A stretch of 5,686 nucleotides of DNA from Elusimicrobiota bacterium. GTDB taxonomy: Bacteria; Elusimicrobiota; Elusimicrobia; Elusimicrobiales; Elusimicrobiaceae. The notes beneath the pieces were generated by a model. It searched no databases. It was not told the origin of the DNA and saw only the letters and a program-made list of their open reading frames with translations. Both the position numbers and the translations under genes were made by a program. The stretch is from NCBI GenBank assembly GCA_031258375.1, contig JAIRMX010000061.1, positions 1-5,686 on the forward strand. Direction: 5' to 3'. Position 1 is the first letter of the stretch; every line of letters starts with the position of its first letter. Positions 1-5,464 of this stretch are shown here, one piece after another.

Positions 1-44
1 ATATATTGTACCAGTCCGCTTTTGATTTTTAAATGACAAATATC

Positions 45-495
45 TGGTCTTGTTGCACAATTAAGAGACAAAAACAAGGTGAGCAGCGTATACTTTTAGT
101 ATATGAAAAGAAAAATAAACACTACTCAAAAGAATAATAGCAAAAGAAGAACTCCTAAGTCCAATAAAACAATAATAAATTGTTCAGAATACAACAAAGC
201 ACTAGCAACACGCGGGAATATCTCCGTTTAGATCTCAGAGGCAATAGCGAGGTAGGATATAATCGCAGGAATATAGTTGAGAACAGTTTTTATCGATTAA
301 AGAGGATTTTGGGAGCAATCTAAAATCTCGCAGCGAAGAGGAGCAGTATACGGAACAGTGTATAAGGGCTAGTTTAATAAATAGGTTTAACAAGTTGGGA
401 CTGCCAAAATACGCAGTTTAGAGAATAGTTGGAGGGCTATTGCGCTTTTTGTTGTGTTTTGGGCAGCTTCTTTACCTAATTGTGCAACAAGACCA
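45..495 (+). mobile_element. Internally deleted IS5/IS903-like insertion sequence remnant
   Basis: A perfect 19-bp inverted repeat (tggtcttgttgcacaatta at 45-63, its reverse complement at 477-495) brackets about 450 bp. Ends of this kind, with a TTGTTGCA core, are typical of IS5-family (IS903-like) elements. Between them lie recognisable N- and C-terminal pieces of a transposase, in different frames and with stop codons. Family members are usually about 1 kb, so roughly half, the central catalytic part, seems to be missing (inference from family size). I see no clear target-site duplication: the flanks read atc/tag or tct/ata depending on where the end is placed. The copy cannot make its own transposase, but its ends are intact, so a full-length relative could in principle move it. 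The family assignment rests on the tip sequence and on conserved transposase words, not on a database match. Confidence 0.85.
103..421 (+). pseudogene. Broken IS5-family transposase (N- and C-terminal fragments)
   Basis: The ATG at 103 opens a basic, lysine/arginine-rich N-terminus of 42 residues ending YNKALATRGNISV, followed by TAG at 229-231. Reading on gives ISEAIAR. IS5-family transposases commonly have a Trp at this place (family pattern YNKAL..RG....W), so the stop looks like a TGG-to-TAG nonsense change. After a gap in the family alignment, a second frame from 276 reads VENSFYRLKRI. This corresponds to the C-terminal region holding the last catalytic Glu (family pattern VE..MYRFKR.FG). 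A one-base loss near 309-310 shifts the frame again, and 314-421 reads SNLKSRSEEEQYTEQ through to NKLGLPKYAV and a TAG stop, the usual C-terminal end of these proteins. The DDE core between the two parts (both Asp residues) is absent. It is a non-functional relic. Confidence 0.82.
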
Positions 496-564
496 TAGTG
501 CCCAAAAGGCCATTGACAGTAAACTATTTTTAGATTATACTTATATTAACTATAAAAAGCCTGC

Positions 565-645
565 ACTTTTTAGGCCGTCATGCGGGACACTGTATTATAC
601 TTTTTAGGCCGCTATACCGAACTTGTTATTAGGCTGTCATGCTGA
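565..645. repeat. Short repeat units (ttaggc-Y-g...) upstream of the ankyrin gene
   Basis: The 13-mer actttttaggccg occurs at 565-577 and again at 599-611, 34 bp apart. A third related unit begins at 629. Unit 1 (ttaggccgtcatgc, 570-583) and unit 3 (ttaggctgtcatgc, 629-642) agree at 13 of 14 bases; unit 2 shares only ttaggccg (604-611). The stretch has no open reading frame of note. It may be a small cluster of a dispersed intergenic repeat, or remains of successive insertions; which of these it is cannot be decided from one window. Confidence 0.5.
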
Positions 646-659
646 ATTTATTTCAGCAT
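639..659. repeat. Small hairpin in ankyrin-gene leader
   Basis: An 8-bp perfect inverted repeat (atgctgaa at 639-646 and ttcagcat at 652-659) encloses a five-base AT loop. It overlaps the third repeat unit of the spacer and lies about 60 bp before the ankyrin start codon. There is no T-tract directly after it, so it is not a standard intrinsic terminator. It could be part of a palindromic intergenic repeat or a leader structure. Confidence 0.45.
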
Positions 660-720
660 CTGTAGTTAAAAATAAAGACAGAAAAACAAGTTCCGCATGA
701 TAATATAAAGGAGAAATAAA

Positions 721-1308
721 ATGAAAATAAAGAAATACGTAGTACTTTTAACGCTTTTTGCCGTTGCTCTGCTTTTGCCGCCTTTAATTTCAAACGCGCA
801 AGAACAACAAAAAGCAAAAGAGACAGAAAATGCAAAGGTATTTATTGAAGCAGCAGCTACTGGAGATATAGAAATCGTTACTGCTTTACTGAAAGCAAAA
901 ATAAATCCTAATATACAGGATGGGAATGCTTTAAAGTTTGCTACACTTTTTGGCCATAAAGAAATAGTAGAGATATTGCTTGAAGATCGCAGAACAGATC
1001 CGAACATAAAAGATAATCATGGCAATACTGCTTTAATGGAGGCTGCACAAAAAGGCCATAAAGAAATAGTAGAGATATTGCTTGAAGATCACAGAACAGA
1101 TCCGAATATAAAAAATAATGAAGGCTGGACTGCTTTAACGTGGGCTACAATATTCAATATAAATAAAGAAATAGTAGAGATATTGCTTAAAGCAGGAGCA
1201 GACCCGAATATAAAAGATAATAATGGCTGGACTGCTTTAAGGCATGCTACAGTTCGTGACCATAAAGAAATAGTTGAAATACTAAAAAAAGCCGGCGCAA
1301 AAGAGTAA
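721..1308 (+). CDS. Exported ankyrin-repeat protein
   Basis: The protein has 195 residues. Residues 1-26 form a typical signal peptide: KIKK, a hydrophobic core VVLLTLFAVALLL, then SNA before QE as a likely cleavage site. It is therefore predicted to be exported to the periplasm or beyond. A short charged linker (about 27-37) leads into about five ankyrin units at roughly 38-67, 68-100, 101-134, 135-168 and 169-195. The consensus words are HKEIVEILL, DPNIKDN and GWTAL; unit 2 lacks part of the opening GxTAL turn, and units 2 and 3 carry one extra residue before DPN. Ankyrin arrays bind proteins, and no enzymatic domain is present. The partner is unknown. The start is supported by AAAGGAGA at 707-714. 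The gene stands alone between mobile-element debris and a strong terminator, and is more AT-rich than gap and pgk. Similar proteins occur in symbionts and in free-living bacteria, so a host role is only a possibility. Confidence 0.88.
   Translation: MKIKKYVVLLTLFAVALLLPPLISNAQEQQKAKETENAKVFIEAAATGDIEIVTALLKAKINPNIQDGNALKFATLFGHKEIVEILLEDRRTDPNIKDNHGNTALMEAAQKGHKEIVEILLEDHRTDPNIKNNEGWTALTWATIFNINKEIVEILLKAGADPNIKDNNGWTALRHATVRDHKEIVEILKKAGAKE
952..1287 (+). repeat. Near-identical tandem DNA units coding ankyrin repeats
   Basis: The word aaagaaatagt(a/t)gaga/at recurs at 958, 1060, 1165 and 1264, giving periods of 102, 105 and 99 bp (34, 35 and 33 codons). The stretches starting at 952 and 1054 stay the same for about 60 bp with only two differences (g/a in the His/Arg codon, c/t before ataaaa). 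Identity at silent positions points to recent duplication or gene conversion among units, and not only to selection on the protein. Confidence 0.8.
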
Positions 1309-1325
1309 CAAAAAATCTTATCGCG

Positions 1326-1366
1326 ACAAAAAGCCCCGCGCGCCAAAAAGCCGCGGGGCTTTTTGT
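1326..1366 (+). terminator. Strong intrinsic terminator after the ankyrin gene
   Basis: A perfect 15-bp stem (1326-1340 with 1352-1366) has an eight-pair GC core (gccccgcg/cgcggggc) and an 11-nt loop. The core is preceded by AAAAA and followed by TTTTT. It lies 17 bp past the ankyrin stop. Because of the A-tract it could also stop transcription on the other strand. It separates the accessory gene from gap. Confidence 0.9.
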
Positions 1367-1402
1367 TAATTCAAGAGCAAAGATACGCGAATTGGCATTG
1401 TT

Positions 1403-1430
1403 TATAATACATATAAAAAAATAGTACAAT
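1403..1430 (+). promoter_or_regulatory. Candidate promoter region for gap
   Basis: The strong upstream terminator means gap needs its own promoter, and this AT-rich stretch holds TATAAT at 1403-1408 and TACAAT at 1425-1430. Neither has a good -35 box at 16-18 bp. TTGGCA at 1392-1397 is only 5 bp from the first and 27 bp from the second. A TG lies just before the first -10, but one base off the extended -10 position. The exact site is undecided. Confidence 0.35.
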
Positions 1431-1473
1431 ATATATGAAATAAAACGTATTAAAAATAAGAGGAGGAAATTAT

Positions 1474-2490
1474 ATGTCAGTTAAAGTAGGTATTAACGGG
1501 TTTGGCCGCATAGGACGGTTAGTTTTTAGAGCGGCGCTAAACCGCAAGGATATAGAGATTGTCGCCGTCAACGATCTTGCTTCGGTTGATTATTTGGCTT
1601 ATATGCTTAAATACGACACCGTACACGGCAAATTCCAGGGCGATATTAAAGTCGATATTCCAAACAGCAAACTTATAGTGAACGGTAAGGAAATACGCGT
1701 AACTGCCGAAAAAGACCCCGCAAATCTTAAGTGGAACGAGGTTGGTGCCGAGTATATTATGGAATGCACAGGTTTGTTCTTAACTAAGGAAAAAGCGCAG
1801 GCGCATATAAACGCGGGCGCAAAATATGTCGTATTATCCGCGCCTTCCAAAGACGATACGCCGATGTTCGTCACCGGCGTAAACGATAATGAATATAAAA
1901 AAGGCACGCCGATTGTTTCAAACGCTTCCTGCACGACAAATTGTCTGGCTCCTTTGGCAAAAGTAATTCACAACAAATTCGGCATTAAAGACGGTTTGAT
2001 GACGACGGTTCACGCTACCACCGCCACGCAAAAAACCGTTGACGGCCCTTCCGCTAAAGACTGGCGCGGAGGGAGAGCGGCTTCGGCAAACATAATTCCT
2101 TCTTCAACCGGCGCGGCAAAAGCCGTCGGCAAGGTTATACCGGAGCTTAACGGCAAATTAACGGGAATGTCTCTACGCGTACCGACAATTGACGTTTCCG
2201 TGGTGGATTTAACCGTAAATCTTGAAAAGCCGGCAACTTACGCGGAAATTTGCGCCGAAGTTAAGCGCGCCAGCGAACAGGAAATGCAAGGTATTTTGGG
2301 CTATACCGAAGAAGATGTCGTGTCTTCCGATTTTATCGGCTGCACGCTTACTTCCGTGTTTGACAAAAAAGCCGGTATCGCTTTGACGGACACTTTCATA
2401 AAACTCGTCGCGTGGTACGATAATGAAATGGGATACAGCGCGAAATGTCTTGATTTAATCGCCAAAATGGCGGAAATCAACGGCAAGTAA
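1474..2490 (+). CDS. gap: Glyceraldehyde-3-phosphate dehydrogenase, type I
   Basis: This enzyme catalyses the NAD-dependent, phosphate-requiring oxidation of glyceraldehyde-3-phosphate to 1,3-bisphosphoglycerate in the cytoplasm (glycolysis, reversible). At 338 residues it is full length for a bacterial homotetrameric GAPDH. The N-terminal Rossmann domain starts with NGFGRIGR (8-15). Asp34 at the end of the second strand fits NAD preference. The catalytic Cys153 lies in SNASCTTNCLAP and the activating His180 in TTVHATTATQ. Arg235 in LRVPT belongs to the phosphate site, and WYDNEMGYS (314-322) closes the active site. No key residue is missing. AGGAGG at 1461-1466 stands 7 bp before the ATG and fixes the start. 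pgk, the next glycolytic step, follows after 147 bp. The gene is more GC-balanced than the ankyrin gene, as expected for a core gene. The alternative, an erythrose-4-phosphate dehydrogenase, is less likely given the pgk neighbour. Confidence 0.98.
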   Translation: MSVKVGINGFGRIGRLVFRAALNRKDIEIVAVNDLASVDYLAYMLKYDTVHGKFQGDIKVDIPNSKLIVNGKEIRVTAEKDPANLKWNEVGAEYIMECTGLFLTKEKAQAHINAGAKYVVLSAPSKDDTPMFVTGVNDNEYKKGTPIVSNASCTTNCLAPLAKVIHNKFGIKDGLMTTVHATTATQKTVDGPSAKDWRGGRAASANIIPSSTGAAKAVGKVIPELNGKLTGMSLRVPTIDVSVVDLTVNLEKPATYAEICAEVKRASEQEMQGILGYTEEDVVSSDFIGCTLTSVFDKKAGIALTDTFIKLVAWYDNEMGYSAKCLDLIAKMAEINGK

Positions 2491-2538
2491 ATAAATATTA
2501 TTTGCCGCCGGCTTAGAAATTGATTGTCGATTAATCTG

Positions 2539-2575
2539 CCCGCTTGGGAATTGTCTGAAAAAATTCCCAAGCGGG
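2539..2575 (+). promoter_or_regulatory. Perfect hairpin in the gap-pgk spacer
   Basis: A 14-bp perfect inverted repeat (cccgcttgggaatt at 2539-2552, complement at 2562-2575) has a 9-nt loop. It is not followed by a T-tract (next bases taaaattc), so it does not look like a classical intrinsic terminator on this strand. It may protect the gap 3' end, serve as an RNA-processing site, or reduce read-through into pgk. A TATAAT at 2592-2597 shortly after it could belong to a pgk promoter, but no matching -35 box is evident. Confidence 0.6.
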
Positions 2576-2637
2576 TAAAATTCAAATTATATATAATATA
2601 ACGAGAAGCAAATATCCAAAATCAAACGGTATAAAAT

Positions 2638-3840
2638 ATGAACCTTAACGATATTGTAAAAATCCAAGATATGGATTTGAATAATAAAAACGTCATAGTT
2701 CGCGTGGATTATAACGTGCCGCTCAAAGACGGAAAAGTAGATAATCCAAAACGTATTATCGCGACGGAAAAAACAATAAAATATCTTTTAGGCAAGGGTT
2801 GCAGAATTGTTTTGATATCGCATCTCGGCCGTCCTAAAGGCAAAGTATCCCCCGAGTTTTCTCTTTCTCCGGTTGCGGTGGAAGTAGAAAAAATTATGGG
2901 CGTTAAAGTCCATTTTGCAAAAGACTGCATAGGCCCGGAGGCGGATAAAGCCGTTGATTTGGCTAAAAAGGGGGAAATTGTCCTGCTTGAAAATCTGCGC
3001 TTTCACCCCGAAGAGGAAGCCAATGATAAAAATTTTGCTCAAAAACTTGCCAAATACGGCGAAATTTTCATACAAGACGCTTTTGGCACCGTGCACCGCG
3101 CCCATGCTTCGACAAGCGCAATTACGCAGTTTTTGCCTTCCGCCGCGGGTTTTTTGATACAGAAAGAAGTTGAATTTTTAGGCGGCGCGCTCAACGATCC
3201 TAAACGTCCCTTTGCCGCCGTTATCGGCGGAGCGAAAGTATCCGATAAGATTATGGTGCTTAATAATCTTCTTGATAAAGTAAACGTTCTTGTTATAGGC
3301 GGCGGCATGGCATATACTTTTTTATACGCTTTAGGCAGGCATATAGGGACTTCTTTACTTGAAGACGACAAAATTGAAGAGGCAAAAGCGGTCGTGGCAA
3401 AAGCGCTGGCAAAAGGCGTAAAACTTTTATTGCCGCTTGATCATATTTGCGCAAAAGAATTTGCCGATAATATTCCCGCTATAACTACCGACGGGCAGGA
3501 TATACCGGAAGGCTATATGGGCCTTGACATCGGCCCCGAAACAATAAAACTTTTTGAGAGAGAACTTTCAAAATGTAAAACTATTTTCTGGAACGGCCCC
3601 GTTGGCGTATTTGAAATGACGTCCTACTCAAAGGGCAGTTTTGCCATTGCTGAAGTTTTGGCAAAATTGACTAAAGAAGGCGTTATAACAATTATTGGCG
3701 GCGGAGACAGTCTGAACGTTCTAAAAAAGGCCAAAATCTCAAACGGTTCGGTTTCCCACGCTTCAACCGGCGGCGGGGCAAGTATGGAATTTGTCGAGGG
3801 TAAGGAATTGCCCGGTCTTACGGCTTTACTTAAAAAATAA
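2638..3840 (+). CDS. pgk: Phosphoglycerate kinase
   Basis: This cytoplasmic enzyme transfers the acyl phosphate of 1,3-bisphosphoglycerate to ADP, giving ATP and 3-phosphoglycerate. It directly follows the GAPDH step. At 400 residues it is normal length. The N-terminal substrate domain shows RVDYNVP (22-28), SHLGRPKG (61-68), ENLRFHPEE (118-126) and QDAFGTVHRAHAS (146-158). The C-terminal nucleotide domain shows IGGAKVSDK (196-204), NGPVGVFE (319-326), GGGDS (354-358) and HASTGGGASMEF (374-385). All expected binding residues are present. The start at 2638 gives a leader KIQDMDL that aligns with the usual IKDLDL. No good Shine-Dalgarno sequence is visible before it, or before the in-frame ATG at 2671, so the start is slightly uncertain. 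secG follows after 45 bp; tpiA is not between them. Confidence 0.98.
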   Translation: MNLNDIVKIQDMDLNNKNVIVRVDYNVPLKDGKVDNPKRIIATEKTIKYLLGKGCRIVLISHLGRPKGKVSPEFSLSPVAVEVEKIMGVKVHFAKDCIGPEADKAVDLAKKGEIVLLENLRFHPEEEANDKNFAQKLAKYGEIFIQDAFGTVHRAHASTSAITQFLPSAAGFLIQKEVEFLGGALNDPKRPFAAVIGGAKVSDKIMVLNNLLDKVNVLVIGGGMAYTFLYALGRHIGTSLLEDDKIEEAKAVVAKALAKGVKLLLPLDHICAKEFADNIPAITTDGQDIPEGYMGLDIGPETIKLFERELSKCKTIFWNGPVGVFEMTSYSKGSFAIAEVLAKLTKEGVITIIGGGDSLNVLKKAKISNGSVSHASTGGGASMEFVEGKELPGLTALLKK

Positions 3841-3885
3841 ATCGCGTTTATCGTAAAGACTATCGATATTAAGGAGAAATAAAGA

Positions 3886-4194
3886 ATGTACAGCTTATTT
3901 TTAGTTCTGCACTTTGTGGCTTGTCTGATGCTTATTATGTTAGTGCTTATGCAAAGCGGCAAAGGCTCTCAAGCCGGCATATTTGGCAGCGCAAACAGCG
4001 ACAGCGTTTTTGCCGGTCCTTCCGCGGCGACGTTTATTACTAAGTTTACTGCCGGCGTTGCGGCGTTTATTATGTTTACGTCAATATTTTTGACGATAAA
4101 TTCCAGCAAACGCGGCATGAGTTCAGTTGTGGATAACGTTAATATTCCACCTTCTACGCCTGTTTCCGCGCCCGTTGCGCCTGCTTCAAAATAA
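3886..4194 (+). CDS. secG: Preprotein translocase subunit SecG
   Basis: SecG is a small inner-membrane subunit of the SecYEG channel that eases SecA-driven export. The 102-residue protein has two predicted membrane segments (about 3-22 and 50-71) separated by the family signature LMQSGKGSQAGIFG (21-34) and a Ser/Ala/Gly-rich loop (GSANSDSVFAGPSAATF). After the second segment comes a roughly 30-residue polar tail rich in Pro, Ala and Val (PPSTPVSAPVAPAS), a low-complexity extension seen in some SecG proteins and not part of the core. AAGGAG at 3871-3876, nine bases before the ATG, supports the start. The gene lies 45 bp after pgk with no terminator between, so it is probably cotranscribed with pgk, and it ends at an intrinsic terminator. 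Confidence 0.94.
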   Translation: MYSLFLVLHFVACLMLIMLVLMQSGKGSQAGIFGSANSDSVFAGPSAATFITKFTAGVAAFIMFTSIFLTINSSKRGMSSVVDNVNIPPSTPVSAPVAPASK

Positions 4195-4221
4195 TTATTA
4201 TAATATATGCCTTCTTACGCT

Positions 4222-4249
4222 ACTCTCCGCATTTTTGCGGAGAGTTTTG
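4222..4249 (+). terminator. Intrinsic terminator after secG
   Basis: A 10-bp perfect stem (actctccgca at 4222-4231 with tgcggagagt at 4236-4245), a tight TTTT loop and a following short T-run (TTTTG) lie 27 bp past the secG stop. It most likely ends the pgk-secG transcript. Confidence 0.82.
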
Positions 4250-4358
4250 CATAAGCCGGTTTTTGTGCGATTTTAAATTAAATATAATTTCGCATTAGCG
4301 CAAAAAGTAACCGCTAAAGCCGAATTTGTCGTTTCCATATCTTGATAACGGATAAAAT

Positions 4359-4387
4359 TTGTACATTTAATAAATTTTTGATATAAT
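4359..4387 (+). promoter_or_regulatory. Sigma-70-type promoter for yggS-yggU
   Basis: TTGTAC (4359-4364) and TATAAT (4382-4387) are spaced by exactly 17 bp, and TG at 4379-4380 gives an extended -10 (TGaTATAAT). Transcription should begin near 4393-4395. That start point leaves about 26 nt of leader before the GTG at 4420, with cggag inside it, but only some 8 nt before the TTG at 4402. The promoter therefore also helps to choose the yggS start. Confidence 0.8.
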
Positions 4388-4419
4388 AGTCAATAGGGGA
4401 TTTGACACGGAGTTTATTT

Positions 4420-5130
4420 GTGACTGAAAATACCGCTGTTTTAGCTAATTACGACAATGTTTTAGAACGTATAAAGGCGGCTTCTTTAAAAAGCGGAAGA
4501 GACTTCGAAAAAATCAATATTTTAGCAGTTACAAAGTATGCTCGGTCGCAGGATATTGCAACTCTTTTAACGCATAGAAATGTTTTTGCCGTGGGCGAGT
4601 CGCGCGTTCAAGATAGTTTGCAAAAATGGAACAATGCGCCGTTAAACGCTTTTAAAACTAAAAAATTTTTCATTGGACAGCTGCAAAGCAACAAAACGCT
4701 TAAGGTGTTGGAAAAATTTGATATTATATGTTCTCTCGATAATGCTAAAATATCGGCAAGACTTAACGAGCAGGCTGAAAAACTCGATAAAAAGGCAAAT
4801 TGTCTTTTGCAAGTGAAATTAACTGAAAAACTGACGCAAGGCGGCGCGGACTTAGACGAAGCGCCGGCGCTTATAAAAGTAATAAAAGAGCAAAATCCCA
4901 ATATAAATTTGCGCGGCGTAATGGCGATAGCCCCTATTGCGCCTCCGCAGGAGTTGCGGCGGCTGTTTAAGAAAGTTAAAAATTTTTTTGATAATAATTT
5001 TGAAAAATCTGATTATCTTTCGCTCGGCATGAGCGAAGATTATGAAGTGGCGGTGGAAGAAGGCAGTAATTTGCCGCGTATAGGCGGCGCAATTTTTAAA
5101 AATAACGCCGGAGGAAACAATGATAATTAA
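4420..5130 (+). CDS. yggS: YggS-family PLP homeostasis protein (PLPBP)
   Basis: This is a cytoplasmic, single-domain TIM-barrel protein that binds pyridoxal 5'-phosphate without known enzymatic activity. The family keeps vitamin B6 and amino-acid pools balanced. With the GTG start it has 236 residues, the usual size. The PLP lysine is Lys39 in LAVTKYARS. Further marks are GESRVQD (59-65, usually GENyvQE), IGQLQSNK (85-92), GVMAIAP (166-172), SLGMSEDYEVAVEEGS (201-216) and RIGGAIF (220-226), which forms the phosphate-binding end. One family word is altered: LLQVK where LxQVN is common. The open frame extends to TTG 4402, but CGGAG at 4408-4412 is well placed for GTG 4420 and the mapped promoter favours it; the TTG would have its AGGGGA only one base away. 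It overlaps yggU by 11 bp. Function is inferred from family knowledge. Confidence 0.93.
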   Translation: MTENTAVLANYDNVLERIKAASLKSGRDFEKINILAVTKYARSQDIATLLTHRNVFAVGESRVQDSLQKWNNAPLNAFKTKKFFIGQLQSNKTLKVLEKFDIICSLDNAKISARLNEQAEKLDKKANCLLQVKLTEKLTQGGADLDEAPALIKVIKEQNPNINLRGVMAIAPIAPPQELRRLFKKVKNFFDNNFEKSDYLSLGMSEDYEVAVEEGSNLPRIGGAIFKNNAGGNNDN

Positions 5131-5383
5131 AGTGCGCGCTATCTCCACGATGGGAGATAACGAAGTGGTAAGTAGAATAGGCAGTGTGCTCCGAGTTAAG
5201 GTAAAAACAAAAAAATTGGACAGCGACGCCAATGGCATTCTTAAAATTTTTTTGGCTGATTTTTTCGCAGTGCCGGAAGTTGAAATAAATATTATTAAGG
5301 GCAATAAAGGTAAGGAAAAAACCGTAGAAGTTCGCGGAAAAAGCGAAGAAGCGCTGAGAAAAGTAATGGACGCAATACCATAA
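5120..5383 (+). CDS. yggU: DUF167 / YggU-family protein
   Basis: An 87-residue protein of the DUF167 (COG1872) family, whose biochemical role is not established. Seen here are the first strand IKVRA (3-7), VLRVKVKT (23-30), and the family core DSDANGILKIFLADFFAVPEVEINIIKGNKGKEKTVEV (34-71). This matches the usual pattern DGkAN..Li.fLAk...vpks.v.iv.G..sr.K.v.i, with Asp-Ser-Asp-Ala-Asn in place of Asp-Gly-Lys-Ala-Asn. The N-terminal Pro-Lys-Ala/Asn loop of typical members is not evident. The ATG lies inside the end of yggS (11-bp overlap) and is preceded by GGAGG at 5109-5113, so translation is likely coupled. Genes of this family often sit next to yggS, frequently with yggT between; yggT is absent here. 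A terminator follows. Confidence 0.87.
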   Translation: MIIKVRAISTMGDNEVVSRIGSVLRVKVKTKKLDSDANGILKIFLADFFAVPEVEINIIKGNKGKEKTVEVRGKSEEALRKVMDAIP

Positions 5384-5397
5384 AATTTGGATATAAT

Positions 5398-5429
5398 AAA
5401 AACCCCGTTTGCATAAGCGGGGCTTTTTA
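5398..5429. terminator. Bidirectional terminator between yggU and the kinase gene
   Basis: The stem ccccgttt (5403-5410) pairs with aagcgggg (5415-5422), one G-U pair included, around the loop gcat. AAAAA precedes it and TTTTT (5424-5428) follows. It begins 15 bp after the yggU stop and 36 bp after the stop of the oppositely oriented kinase gene, so it can serve both converging transcripts. Confidence 0.85.
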
Positions 5430-5464
5430 TTTGGCTTAATTGACGCGGTAAAGCGCGCTCAAGA

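Noticed and set aside
1..494. Possible tandem array or CRISPR-like structure in the gene-poor left part
   Set aside because: There are no regularly spaced repeats. The structure is explained by one pair of inverted IS ends and transposase fragments.
666..1007. Minus-strand open frame of 113 codons across the ankyrin gene, and similar frames at 1089-1346 and 1247-1429
   Set aside because: They are antisense shadows of the ankyrin repeats and of the terminator, with low-complexity hydrophobic products, no ribosome binding site and no family resemblance.
1392..1408. TTGGCA plus TATAAT as a standard promoter for gap
   Set aside because: The spacing is only 5 bp, far below the 16-18 bp needed, so the two boxes cannot work together; only the general region is listed as a candidate.
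2954..3157. Plus-strand frame of 67 codons inside pgk
   Set aside because: It is an out-of-frame shadow of strongly conserved pgk sequence, with no family resemblance.
4260..4306. Imperfect inverted repeat tttttgtgc / gcgcaaaaa in the secG-yggS spacer
   Set aside because: Only nine pairs with one G-U and a loop of about 29 AT-rich bases. It is likely chance pairing in AT-rich DNA; the real terminator lies just before it.
4852..5304. Minus-strand frame of 150 codons across yggS and yggU
   Set aside because: It is antisense to two recognisable genes with conserved motifs, its product is low-complexity, and it would overlap the coupled start region.
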